Part shown: positions 35,292 to 42,990 of the stretch, one piece after another
Layout of the letters: the number at the start of each line of letters is the position of its first letter
How positions within the stretch are numbered: the first letter of the stretch is position 1
Assembly (NCBI RefSeq): GCF_051955275.1
Contig: NZ_JBQCGW010000219.1
Span: 1 to 64,000 of the forward strand
Reading direction: 5' to 3'
DNA length: 64,000 nucleotides
DNA from: Pseudobacter sp051955275
Lineage (GTDB): Bacteria > Bacteroidota > Bacteroidia > Chitinophagales > Chitinophagaceae
Program-made: the position numbers and the translations under genes
The notes under the pieces: model-generated
The model's database searches: none
What the model saw: the letters and a program-made list of their open reading frames with translations, nothing else
What the model was told of the DNA's origin: nothing

Positions 35292-36893
35292 TCAGCCTGC
35301 AATACCAAGTGGTGAAAAAAGGATGAACATTCCCACCATCATTGCAAGCAGTATCACATAATACAGGTACCTGTTCTTCCAGGGAGCAATATCCACCGCT
35401 GCCTGCCTCGGCAGGTGGAAAGGCTGTGCCAGCGGCCTGATGCGGCCTATAAGCAGCATGATGCCTGTGGTAACCAGGAACAGGATGGCCAGCACGTGCA
35501 GGTAATGCATTTTAAGATCGAAGAGAAACTGCGTGGCGGTATACACCACAACAAAAAAGAGGATCCCCACCTTCGCTGCAATGGCCGGAACTTTTTTGGT
35601 GAGGAGTCCAACCACCATGATGGTGAACACAGGCACACTGAAAAAGCTCGATACCTTCTGCAGGTAATTATAGAACCCTCCTTCAAAATACATGATATAG
35701 GGAGAGAAGAGGATGGCCAGCACCGTAACACTCAGCTGCAGCATCTTCCCGCTGCGCAGGAGCTTCCGTTCATCAGCCTTCTCTCCTTTTCTTTCCATGA
35801 ATGGCTTGAAAAGGTTCATGGTGAAAAGCGTTCCCGTACTGTTGAGGCCGGCATTGAACGTACTCAACGCCCCACCAAAGACCACAGCCGCCACCAGGCC
35901 GATGAATACCGGGGGCAGGATATCGCTCACCAACCTCGGGAATGCCGTGGCCGTATTATCCAGACCTGGATAGAGATGAACGGCAATAAGCCCGGGTACA
36001 TTCAGCAGCAGTGGCGCAAACAATTTACCCACCACCGCCAGTGAAATTCCTTTCTGGCTTTCGGCCAGGTTCTTTGAGGCCAGGGCTTCCTGCACAATAT
36101 ATTGTTCCATGCCCCAGTAATAGATATTCACCAGCAGCATGCCGGTGAAGATAGTGCCGAAGGGCAGCACATCCCTGGGACCGCCGATTGAATTCAGGTG
36201 ATCTTTATGTGCCAGCGTCAGTGTTTTTACACCCTGCCAGAGATCACCATTGCCCAGGTATTTGAAACCGAAATACACGATCATACTTCCGCCGATCAGC
36301 ATTCCGATACCCTGCACCACATCCGTGATGGTTATGGCGCGCAGCCCACCCAGTACATTGTACAGGGCACCCACCACTCCCACTACCAGCACCAGTAATT
36401 GTATGGCCGAAAAATAACTGATGCCCAGCCACTGGTCGATATGAAAGATGCCGTTGATAGCTACTGCCGATCCGTACAATACAGATGGAATGAGGTTTAC
36501 AAAGTATCCGAGCAGGAAGATGATGCTCACGATGCGCTGCGTTTGCGCATCAAATCTTTTGGCGAGAAAATCAGGAGTGGTCACAGCACCGATCTTCAGG
36601 TACATCGGCATCATGAACTCGGACACAACCAGCATGGCCAGCACAGAGCTCATGCCCCATGCCATTACAGACATATTGGTGGTGTAAACAAATTCATTTT
36701 CCCCGATGAACTGGTTGGCGCTCATATTGGTGAGGAACATGGAGCTGCCGATCATCCAGAAGCCCAGGCTGCGATTGCCCAGGTAAAAACCAACAGGTGT
36801 CTGCTGCTGTTTTTTACGCCTGGTCACATAGATGGAAACCAAAGCAGCGGCAACCGTTACAAAGAGGAAGCTGAATAGTATGGTCAGGTTCAT
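35292..36893 (-). CDS. Sodium:solute symporter (SSS/SLC5 family)
   Basis: A 533-residue inner-membrane protein with about 14 predicted helices. Typical SSS segments are visible: GNRSLGFWMIGSSMFLTNMS near the N-terminus, the SANQFIGE region, YNVLGGLRAITITDVVQG, and ALSTFNAGLNSTGTLF in the transporter core. Members couple sugar uptake to Na+. Here it sits between the GntR regulator gene (10 bp apart) and a clan GH-D glycosidase gene, so it probably carries galactose or a related monosaccharide released by the PUL. The exact sugar is inferred from context only. Confidence 0.92.
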   Translation of the reverse strand: MNLTILFSFLFVTVAAALVSIYVTRRKKQQQTPVGFYLGNRSLGFWMIGSSMFLTNMSANQFIGENEFVYTTNMSVMAWGMSSVLAMLVVSEFMMPMYLKIGAVTTPDFLAKRFDAQTQRIVSIIFLLGYFVNLIPSVLYGSAVAINGIFHIDQWLGISYFSAIQLLVLVVGVVGALYNVLGGLRAITITDVVQGIGMLIGGSMIVYFGFKYLGNGDLWQGVKTLTLAHKDHLNSIGGPRDVLPFGTIFTGMLLVNIYYWGMEQYIVQEALASKNLAESQKGISLAVVGKLFAPLLLNVPGLIAVHLYPGLDNTATAFPRLVSDILPPVFIGLVAAVVFGGALSTFNAGLNSTGTLFTMNLFKPFMERKGEKADERKLLRSGKMLQLSVTVLAILFSPYIMYFEGGFYNYLQKVSSFFSVPVFTIMVVGLLTKKVPAIAAKVGILFFVVVYTATQFLFDLKMHYLHVLAILFLVTTGIMLLIGRIRPLAQPFHLPRQAAVDIAPWKNRYLYYVILLAMMVGMFILFSPLGIAG

Positions 36894-36903
36894 AATAAAG
36901 CAA

Positions 36904-37920
36904 TCATAAGGATCCCCTTCTCAGGAGAAGTGTGGGAATCACCAGCTGCACTTTCTCACGCGTCAGTACAAACTCAGCTGCTTTTTCCGCCATTACCGCA
37001 AAGTCTGTTGAATATGTTGTGATGCCATCGAAGATGATCTCCTTCACCACTTCATCATTATGACTGAGGATACCAACATCCTTACCCAGCCTGAAACCTT
37101 TTGCCTTGGCATCTTTCAGCATCTGCCAGAGCTCAGCGTTGTTGATGGTGAAGTACACATATCCTTTCTCGATGGAACCGGCAATATATTCGGTGCGTAT
37201 CACGCTGTTGATCTTGAAGTCTTTCACGAACTTTTTATAGGCATTGATGATCTCCACCGGCGTGTCGGAAGCCGGGCGGTAGTAATGGATCATCCCCTGG
37301 AATTTCCTGATGGCCGGGGCCAGTTTGGAGAAAGCGGCATAAGATGATTTCTCGAACTCCTGCACCACGTATGAGAAATCCCCGGGCATGGGCTGGTGCC
37401 TGTCGATCATGATGAATTTGTTCAGGGGCAGCGTATTCAGAATGCCTGCCGTACGTTTATGCGGAATGGGCGCTACCACATACATGCCGTATTTGCCACG
37501 CACGCTGGCCACGATACTTTCCAGTACATCGATATTATTGTGATGGAAAAAGATATCGATATGTGCAGTTGCGCCCAGACTGTCCCGGAAGGTTTTATAG
37601 AACACTTCCTGGAAACTGTCGAATGCAAAAATGATCAGTGCAATGCGGAGACTGCTCTCTGTATTCTCCGTGGCAACATAAAAACCGATGCGGTTCTTGG
37701 ATTCAACAATGCCACGGCTCACCAGTTCTTTGTAGCCTTTGGCGATGGTTTCACGGGCGAAACCCAGTTCACGGATGAGGCTGTTGACGGAGGGCAGCAT
37801 ATCCCCTCGCTGTATCAGTTTATCGTTGATGGCATTGATGATACCACGTACCAGTTGTTCGTGTTTAGACAGGCCCTGGATATTCTCTAACTCCCGTACC
37901 TGCTCATAAATATTCTGCAT
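36904..37920 (-). CDS. GntR-family regulator with a periplasmic-binding-protein-like sensor
   Basis: About 338 residues from the ATG at 37918-37920; a TTG at 37927-37929 would add three residues. The N-terminal winged helix (about residues 10-80) carries the GntR signature LSKHEQLVRGIINAI, RGDMLPSVNSLIRELGFARE and VSRGIVESKNRIGFYV. The C-terminal part (about 85-335) is a LacI/PBP1-like ligand-binding domain, with GKYGMYVVAPIP, FIMIDRH and DVGILSHND. This architecture senses a sugar. A triple-repeat site overlaps its own promoter and a similar one lies at the SusC promoter, so it probably regulates both operons and itself. Confidence 0.9.
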   Translation of the reverse strand: MQNIYEQVRELENIQGLSKHEQLVRGIINAINDKLIQRGDMLPSVNSLIRELGFARETIAKGYKELVSRGIVESKNRIGFYVATENTESSLRIALIIFAFDSFQEVFYKTFRDSLGATAHIDIFFHHNNIDVLESIVASVRGKYGMYVVAPIPHKRTAGILNTLPLNKFIMIDRHQPMPGDFSYVVQEFEKSSYAAFSKLAPAIRKFQGMIHYYRPASDTPVEIINAYKKFVKDFKINSVIRTEYIAGSIEKGYVYFTINNAELWQMLKDAKAKGFRLGKDVGILSHNDEVVKEIIFDGITTYSTDFAVMAEKAAEFVLTREKVQLVIPTLLLRRGSL

Positions 37921-37950
37921 AGCAAACAATTAAAATCCCAGTTTTGCAAA

Positions 37951-37974
37951 CTGTCCTATTCTATTCTACCCTGT
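37951..37974 (-). promoter_or_regulatory. Candidate operator at the GntR-regulator promoter
   Basis: On the minus strand this contains three tandem 5-bp units: TAGAA, TAGAA, TAGGA, then CAG. It directly follows a candidate -7 box, TACATTTA at 37974-37981 (one base off TAnnTTTG). The same site type and placement occur at 33107-33130. Confidence 0.6.
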
Positions 37975-38016
37975 AAATGTATTTAACTTTCTCCGATTTC
38001 AGTGCGATCCCGATAT

Positions 38017-38053
38017 AAAAAGGTCCGGTTTACCTTGTAAACCGGACCTTTTT
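38017..38053 (-). terminator. Bidirectional terminator after the S9 peptidase gene
   Basis: A perfect 17-bp stem (38017-38033 with 38037-38053) surrounds the loop CTT. The stem core is GGTCCGGTTTAC and its outer end is five A paired with five T, giving a T-run on either strand. It lies 22 bp after the minus-strand peptidase stop codon at 38076 and upstream of the regulator gene's promoter. Confidence 0.93.
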
Positions 38054-38075
38054 ACATTATACATAATCTGTAACT

Positions 38076-40610
38076 CTAATAATCCTCCGGCCCTCTTCTC
38101 GCGCCAGCGCCACCTTTCATTCCTCCCTGCTCTATCTCTTTATTGATCTCATTGATATCAACAGGTCTTTCCGTGTCATCCCCCATCAGGTACTTCGTGA
38201 AATAATCAGCCATCCTCCAGAAGAAATATTCTGTCATATCACCAAAGCCATGTCGCTGACCGGGCAGCAATAACAGGTCGAAGCGCTTGTTGGCTTTGAT
38301 CAGTGCATTTGCCACACGAATGGAACCTGCAGGATGTACGTTGTTATCGATATCGCCATGCGCCAGCATCAGGTGACCTTTCAGGTTCTTAGCCAGATCC
38401 TGGTTCTTTTCAATATTATAAACGAAGGTAGTATCCTTCTCTCCGATCACTTCCTGCACACCATGGTGTTGCTCACTCCACCAGCGGTTGTAAACAGAGT
38501 TATCGTGGTTACCTGCTGAAGATACCGCCACTTTGAAGAAATCAGGATATACCAGCATGGCAGCCGTGCTCATGAAGCCACCACCGGAATGCCCGTGAAT
38601 GCCCACGCGGTTCACATCAAACCAGGGATAACGGTCCGCCAGCTGTTCTGCCGCCGCCTTCTTATCGGCCAGACCATAATCACGCAGGTTGCCATAGCCG
38701 TAATTATGATACCATTTGCTGCGTGCAGGGTGACCACCGCGGTTACCCACAGTAACAACTATGAAACCGAGATTCGCCAGCCTGTCTGTACGGTCCATAC
38801 TGCGCCCAAACGCTTTGTTCACCGCTTCAGTCTGCGGGCCGGGATACACATACTCGATCACCGGATATTTTTTGGTGGAATCGAAGTCCATGGGCTTGTA
38901 CAATACACCATAGATATCGGTAATGCCGTCATCGGCTTTCACCTTGAATGGTTCGGGGAACTTGAAACCAGTTGCCATCAGTGAAGAAAGGTCCGCTGTT
39001 TCGAGGTCCATTATCTTCCGGCCATCCGTTGCATAGAGCGTGGACCTGGGAACCGTGTTCACCCGGGAATAGTTGTCAACAAAATAAGTATTGGGATCAT
39101 TGATATTCATGGCATGCTCAAATTCACCGGGGTTGAGCAGCTTCAATCCTGAACCATCGAAGTTCACGCGGTAGGCATGCAGATAGTAAGGATCTTCATT
39201 GGCTTCTCTTCCGTTGCCGGAGAAATACAGCACACGCTTTTTATCATCGATACCGAGAATATTCTCCGCATGCCAGGTGCCTGATGTGATCTGGTTCTTC
39301 ATATTGCCATTTTCATCATACAGATAAAAATGCGCCCAGCCATCACGCTCACTCCAGTGAATAAGTTCTTTACCATTGTTCACCAGACCTACCCTGCGCA
39401 TTTCAATATAAGTATTGAAGCGTTCTTCTATCACGGCTTTCACGGTACCGGTATTGATATCAACGCGACAAACATCCACTTTTTTAAGATCGCGGCCGGT
39501 GCGGGTGAACCAGAACTGATCATTGGTGCCGAGCCATCTGAGCGGGCGCCAGTCATCGTCACGGGTACTTGCACTGTCAAGATCTGCCCAGATGTTCAGG
39601 TTCTGGTCTTTGAAGAGGGCCACTTTCATTTCCTTACCGGTTTTGGCAACGGCGTCAAATAGATACAGATGATCTTCCGGTGCTTCTTTCTCACCGGCCA
39701 TCTGGTACTTGTAGGTTTCCAGTGTGGGGCGTGGATCGCTGAGCGAGTTGATCACCCAGAGATCTTTCACCTTGCGGCTGTCTGTCCGGATCAGTGCAAA
39801 ATGTTTGCTGTCGGGCGACCATCTTGCAAAAGCTGATTTGCGTTTGTTCTTATTGGCTTCCTTCTCCACATTATTCTCATTGCCCATCATGCCACCTGCA
39901 GCATGATAGCTGAAATACTCCACCCCATCGGTGGTGATGGCATTCTCCACGATGGTACTGTCGTCTTCCTTCTTCAGCGCTTTCTCATAATTGGCCCTGT
40001 CCATCCAGTAGAGGTTGAAGTTCTTTCCAAAAAGAATAATATTTCCATCGGGGGAGATATTGGCCCAGGAGGGTTTGCGTTTTGGCTTTTTGAGTTCAGC
40101 CAGCTCAATCAGTTCGCCGGTATTGATATTGTATTCGAAGTAAAAGACTTTCTTTTCTTTTGCGGGAGGCGCACCGGGTTTGGATTTGGCAGCGCCGGCT
40201 GCTGTATCTTTCTTTATGAGATCGGCCGTGCTTTTCACTTCAAACTGGATCCAGTTCTCATCCCTTACAAACCTCATACTGTCGATGTTCAGGTGCTGCG
40301 CATCGAAGGGGTCTTTCACGATGCGGGTGAGCCTGGCCGCCATATCAGCATTATCGAATAGTTTTTTCTTTTCTCCTTTGACCGGATCAACGATATACCA
40401 GTTCCTGCCGGAAGTGGTTTCAAAGGTATACCAGAAGCGTTCGCTTTTCTTAAGCCAGTGCGGATCCACACTGGTACTGAAGATCAGCTTGCTGAGCTTG
40501 CGGGGAGCAAAGCGGGCAGCCTGCTGGTAGTTGGCCTTTGTGACCGGCGTTTGTTGGGCAGATACTGATGCAACAAGCAGCAACAGTATCACAGAGCAGA
40601 TAATTCGCAT
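38076..40610 (-). CDS. S9-family serine peptidase (DPP IV-like), secreted
   Basis: An 844-residue exported peptidase: a signal peptide (1-18, ending SVSAQ), a beta-propeller N-terminal part (about 40-560; repeats such as WARWSPDSKHFALIRTD), and a C-terminal alpha/beta-hydrolase domain. The triad is Ser675 in HGHSGGGFMS, Asp755 in HGDIDNNVHP, and His787 in PGQRHGFGD. Such enzymes cleave dipeptides, often after proline, from peptides in the periplasm. The C-terminal tail is Gly/Arg-rich. It has its own terminator and a 359-bp divergent upstream region, so it appears to be a monocistronic gene unrelated to the PUL. Confidence 0.93.
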   Translation of the reverse strand: MRIICSVILLLLVASVSAQQTPVTKANYQQAARFAPRKLSKLIFSTSVDPHWLKKSERFWYTFETTSGRNWYIVDPVKGEKKKLFDNADMAARLTRIVKDPFDAQHLNIDSMRFVRDENWIQFEVKSTADLIKKDTAAGAAKSKPGAPPAKEKKVFYFEYNINTGELIELAELKKPKRKPSWANISPDGNIILFGKNFNLYWMDRANYEKALKKEDDSTIVENAITTDGVEYFSYHAAGGMMGNENNVEKEANKNKRKSAFARWSPDSKHFALIRTDSRKVKDLWVINSLSDPRPTLETYKYQMAGEKEAPEDHLYLFDAVAKTGKEMKVALFKDQNLNIWADLDSASTRDDDWRPLRWLGTNDQFWFTRTGRDLKKVDVCRVDINTGTVKAVIEERFNTYIEMRRVGLVNNGKELIHWSERDGWAHFYLYDENGNMKNQITSGTWHAENILGIDDKKRVLYFSGNGREANEDPYYLHAYRVNFDGSGLKLLNPGEFEHAMNINDPNTYFVDNYSRVNTVPRSTLYATDGRKIMDLETADLSSLMATGFKFPEPFKVKADDGITDIYGVLYKPMDFDSTKKYPVIEYVYPGPQTEAVNKAFGRSMDRTDRLANLGFIVVTVGNRGGHPARSKWYHNYGYGNLRDYGLADKKAAAEQLADRYPWFDVNRVGIHGHSGGGFMSTAAMLVYPDFFKVAVSSAGNHDNSVYNRWWSEQHHGVQEVIGEKDTTFVYNIEKNQDLAKNLKGHLMLAHGDIDNNVHPAGSIRVANALIKANKRFDLLLLPGQRHGFGDMTEYFFWRMADYFTKYLMGDDTERPVDINEINKEIEQGGMKGGAGARRGPEDY

Positions 40611-40969
40611 GTGTTTTGGGGCGATTTTAGTTATAGTTGGTGAAGATCGTTTATGAGACGCTTAAACAGGGAATTTCATCCACCGGTTATCCCAGAATAC
40701 CGCCTTTTACGTAAACCGGCGACCGGAACGGCCATCAAAAAAAACTTTTACGGGCAGGGCATTAACCGCAATTTTATAGCAGTTATGTATATGCGAAAAA
40801 TAAGCGGTAAGCCCGGAAAAAAGAAATGGTTTCCTGCTACCGCTGCCAGCTCAGGCAGTCCCGGAAAGGCTGTTTTTTTCTCTTTTCTTTACTGCCTTCC
40901 CCGGTCAGATCCGTTCATAAATTGGTAATTTTATTATAGTTTGCGGTCAGGCCCTCATTAGATAGCAAC
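40611..40969. other. 359-bp divergent intergenic region
   Basis: This lies between the S9 peptidase (minus) and the second ECF sigma gene (plus). A TATAGTTTG string at 40935-40943 resembles a -7 box with one extra base and may serve the sigma gene. An open frame of 91 codons at 40653-40928 is not credible as a gene: it has an unusual composition and no recognisable domain. No repeat or RNA structure was recognised. Confidence 0.5.
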
Positions 40970-41563
40970 TTGTTGACTAACCAACCATACGAAGAAAGTG
41001 AACTGCTTCTGCGGATAGCCGAAGGCGATGAAAGCGCCTTCCGGCAATTGTTTGAACAATACCGTAGCCTGTTCTTTCATACCTGTTTGCAGCTCACCGG
41101 CTCCAGGGATGTGGCCGAAGAGGTGGTACAGGAAACCTTTATCAGGATCTGGGAAAAAAGGACTTTTCTTCGGGGCATCCAGTATCCCAAAGGCTATCTC
41201 TACAAAATTTTTCAGAACGTTTTATTCGGGTATTTCCGTTACATCGCCAGCCAGCGTAAGGCCCAGGGTTCCATCATTCAGTACTATGAACAGCAGGGAT
41301 CTGAAGAAGGGCTCAACAACAAGCTGAGACAGGAAGCGCAGCTGGCCATGATTGAAGAATCTCTCAAACACCTTACTCCAGCGCAGCTGAAAGTGTTCAG
41401 ACTGATCCGCCAGGAAGGCCTGAGCAGGAAGGAAGCTGCCGAGCAACTGGGCATTTCACCCAATACGGTCCGCAACCTGCTGGCCGAAGGGATGCGTGTG
41501 CTGAAACAGCATCATCCGGAGATCCATCCTGTGATCCTTTTCTCCGTGATTTTCATCAAATAG
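40970..41563 (+). CDS. ECF RNA polymerase sigma factor (FecI-like), TTG start
   Basis: A 197-residue sigma factor. Region 2 spans about residues 10-95 (ESAFRQLFEQYRSLFFHTCL, then SRDVAEEVVQETFIRIWEKR), and region 4 about 140-190 (LTPAQLKVFRLIRQEGLSRK, then EAAEQLGISPNTVRNLLAEG). No in-frame ATG lies upstream before the stop at 40937, so translation must start at TTG (40970 or 40973). It is the first gene of a run including FecR and a SusC with an STN domain, so it should be released by FecR to transcribe the uptake genes. Confidence 0.93.
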   Translation: MLTNQPYEESELLLRIAEGDESAFRQLFEQYRSLFFHTCLQLTGSRDVAEEVVQETFIRIWEKRTFLRGIQYPKGYLYKIFQNVLFGYFRYIASQRKAQGSIIQYYEQQGSEEGLNNKLRQEAQLAMIEESLKHLTPAQLKVFRLIRQEGLSRKEAAEQLGISPNTVRNLLAEGMRVLKQHHPEIHPVILFSVIFIK

Positions 41564-41629
41564 AAATTTCCTGAAAAATTTTTCCGTTTTTCATAGTACA
41601 ACCTTTCCACTTCTCCATTTAACTATAGA

Positions 41630-42838
41630 ATGATTATGGAAACACCGCAGGATCGCATAGTACAATTGCTGGAACGCTACTCCAAACGCACCGCTACCGA
41701 AGCGGAACTGACCGAGCTTACGGAGTGGATGGCCAACGCCGCAGATGAAGCGCCCTTCAACAGTTTTGTAGCTGAATTGCTGGAGCAGCAGGCTGCAGGA
41801 CAGGCGAAGCATTCCGATCCTGACTGGACCATCATCTATGAAAAAGTTCGCGCCGGAAGACCTATGCCCGAGGAAGAGATCCGGGCAGCCACACCGGTCC
41901 GCAGTATCCGCAAACGTTGGCTGGCAGCGGCTTCCATAGCCGCGCTGCTGGGAACAGGCGCCTGGCTCTGGAGCATCAGTTCAAAAGAGGTTGCCCCTCC
42001 TGCACAGACCGCCGGCATTACCAGGATCGGACCCGGACAGGAAGGTGCTATCCTTACCCTGGCAGACGGGTCCACCATCCTGCTCGACAGTTTAGGCAAT
42101 GGCTTTGTAGTGAATCAGAGCGGCGTGGAAGTGAACCTGCAGAACGGCGAGCTCAACTACGGAAAGGGGCGTCATTCCGATGCGCTCTCCTACAACTCCA
42201 TGAGCACGCCCAAAGGCCGCCAGTTCAGACTACAATTGCCGGACGGCACCAGGGTATGGCTCAATGCCGCCAGCTCCATCCGGTATCCTGTTAGTTTTAC
42301 CGGCGATACACGCCGCGTGGACGTCACCGGTGAAGCCTATTTTGAAGTAGTCACAGACCGAAACAAACCTTTCCTCGTAAACATAAACAACAAAGCCGAA
42401 GTGGAAGTGCTGGGCACCAGTTTCAATGTAAATGCCTACACAGACGAACCACAGCTCAGTACCACCCTGCTCAACGGACGCATCCGCGTATCTAAGGCAA
42501 ATGCTTCAGAACCTGCATCAGGCAAAATGCTGCTGCAACCCGGGCAACAGACGCAATTAAAGGACGGTCAGCTTGAACTGATCACCACGCCGGACATCAG
42601 CAAAGTGATGGCCTGGAAAAACGGGCTCTTCAATTTTGAAGGAATGGGCCTCAAAGAAATGATGCGTCAGCTGGAAAGATGGTACGATATAGAAGTGGAG
42701 TACGAAGGCAATGTGCCCGATGTGCACTTCTTCGGCAAAATGAGCAGAAAGCTCGACCTCTCAACAGTACTTGCTGCCCTGAAAGGTTTTGGTCTCCACT
42801 TCCGCATGGAAGACAGGAAGCTGGTGATCATTCCCTGA
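41630..42838 (+). CDS. FecR-family anti-sigma factor
   Basis: A 402-residue protein; M3 (41636) is an equally possible start. Cytoplasmic N-terminal region about residues 1-95 (VQLLERYSKRTATEAELTEL), transmembrane helix about 98-115 (RWLAAASIAALLGTGAWLW), FecR domain about 180-280 (STPKGRQFRLQLPDGTRVWL, then NAASSIRYP, VDVTGEAYFEV, VEVLGTSFNV), and a C-terminal DUF4974-like domain about 325-400 (NFEGMGLKEMMRQLERWYDI). It controls the sigma factor encoded 66 bp upstream. Unlike the FecR at 12762-13823, its motifs match the family consensus well. Confidence 0.95.
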   Translation: MIMETPQDRIVQLLERYSKRTATEAELTELTEWMANAADEAPFNSFVAELLEQQAAGQAKHSDPDWTIIYEKVRAGRPMPEEEIRAATPVRSIRKRWLAAASIAALLGTGAWLWSISSKEVAPPAQTAGITRIGPGQEGAILTLADGSTILLDSLGNGFVVNQSGVEVNLQNGELNYGKGRHSDALSYNSMSTPKGRQFRLQLPDGTRVWLNAASSIRYPVSFTGDTRRVDVTGEAYFEVVTDRNKPFLVNINNKAEVEVLGTSFNVNAYTDEPQLSTTLLNGRIRVSKANASEPASGKMLLQPGQQTQLKDGQLELITTPDISKVMAWKNGLFNFEGMGLKEMMRQLERWYDIEVEYEGNVPDVHFFGKMSRKLDLSTVLAALKGFGLHFRMEDRKLVIIP

Positions 42839-42902
42839 CAACAGATATATCAACGAAGCTATAGCCGTGAAAATTCAATGATCGCGGTCGGTCAACAAAA
42901 AA

Positions 42903-42927
42903 CCGGAAGTGTCTGAAGCACTCCCGG
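42903..42927 (+). other. Hairpin between fecR-like and susC-like genes (locus 2)
   Basis: CCGGAAGTG and CACTCCCGG pair over eight of nine positions around a 7-base loop. It is preceded by six A and followed by CCGTATTTG, so it looks like a decayed terminator or attenuator. It lies 65 bp after the FecR stop. The fecR-susC gap of locus 1 contains the same CACTCCCGG word in a palindrome. Confidence 0.5.
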
Positions 42928-42990
42928 CCGTATTTGTCTGGCTGATCAAATGTAGACTGATACACTTTTCTAAACCAAACATTGCAATTT

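Noticed and set aside
40653..40928. 91-codon open frame between the S9 peptidase and the sigma gene
   Set aside because: No start context, domain or neighbour supports it. It is listed only as part of the intergenic region.
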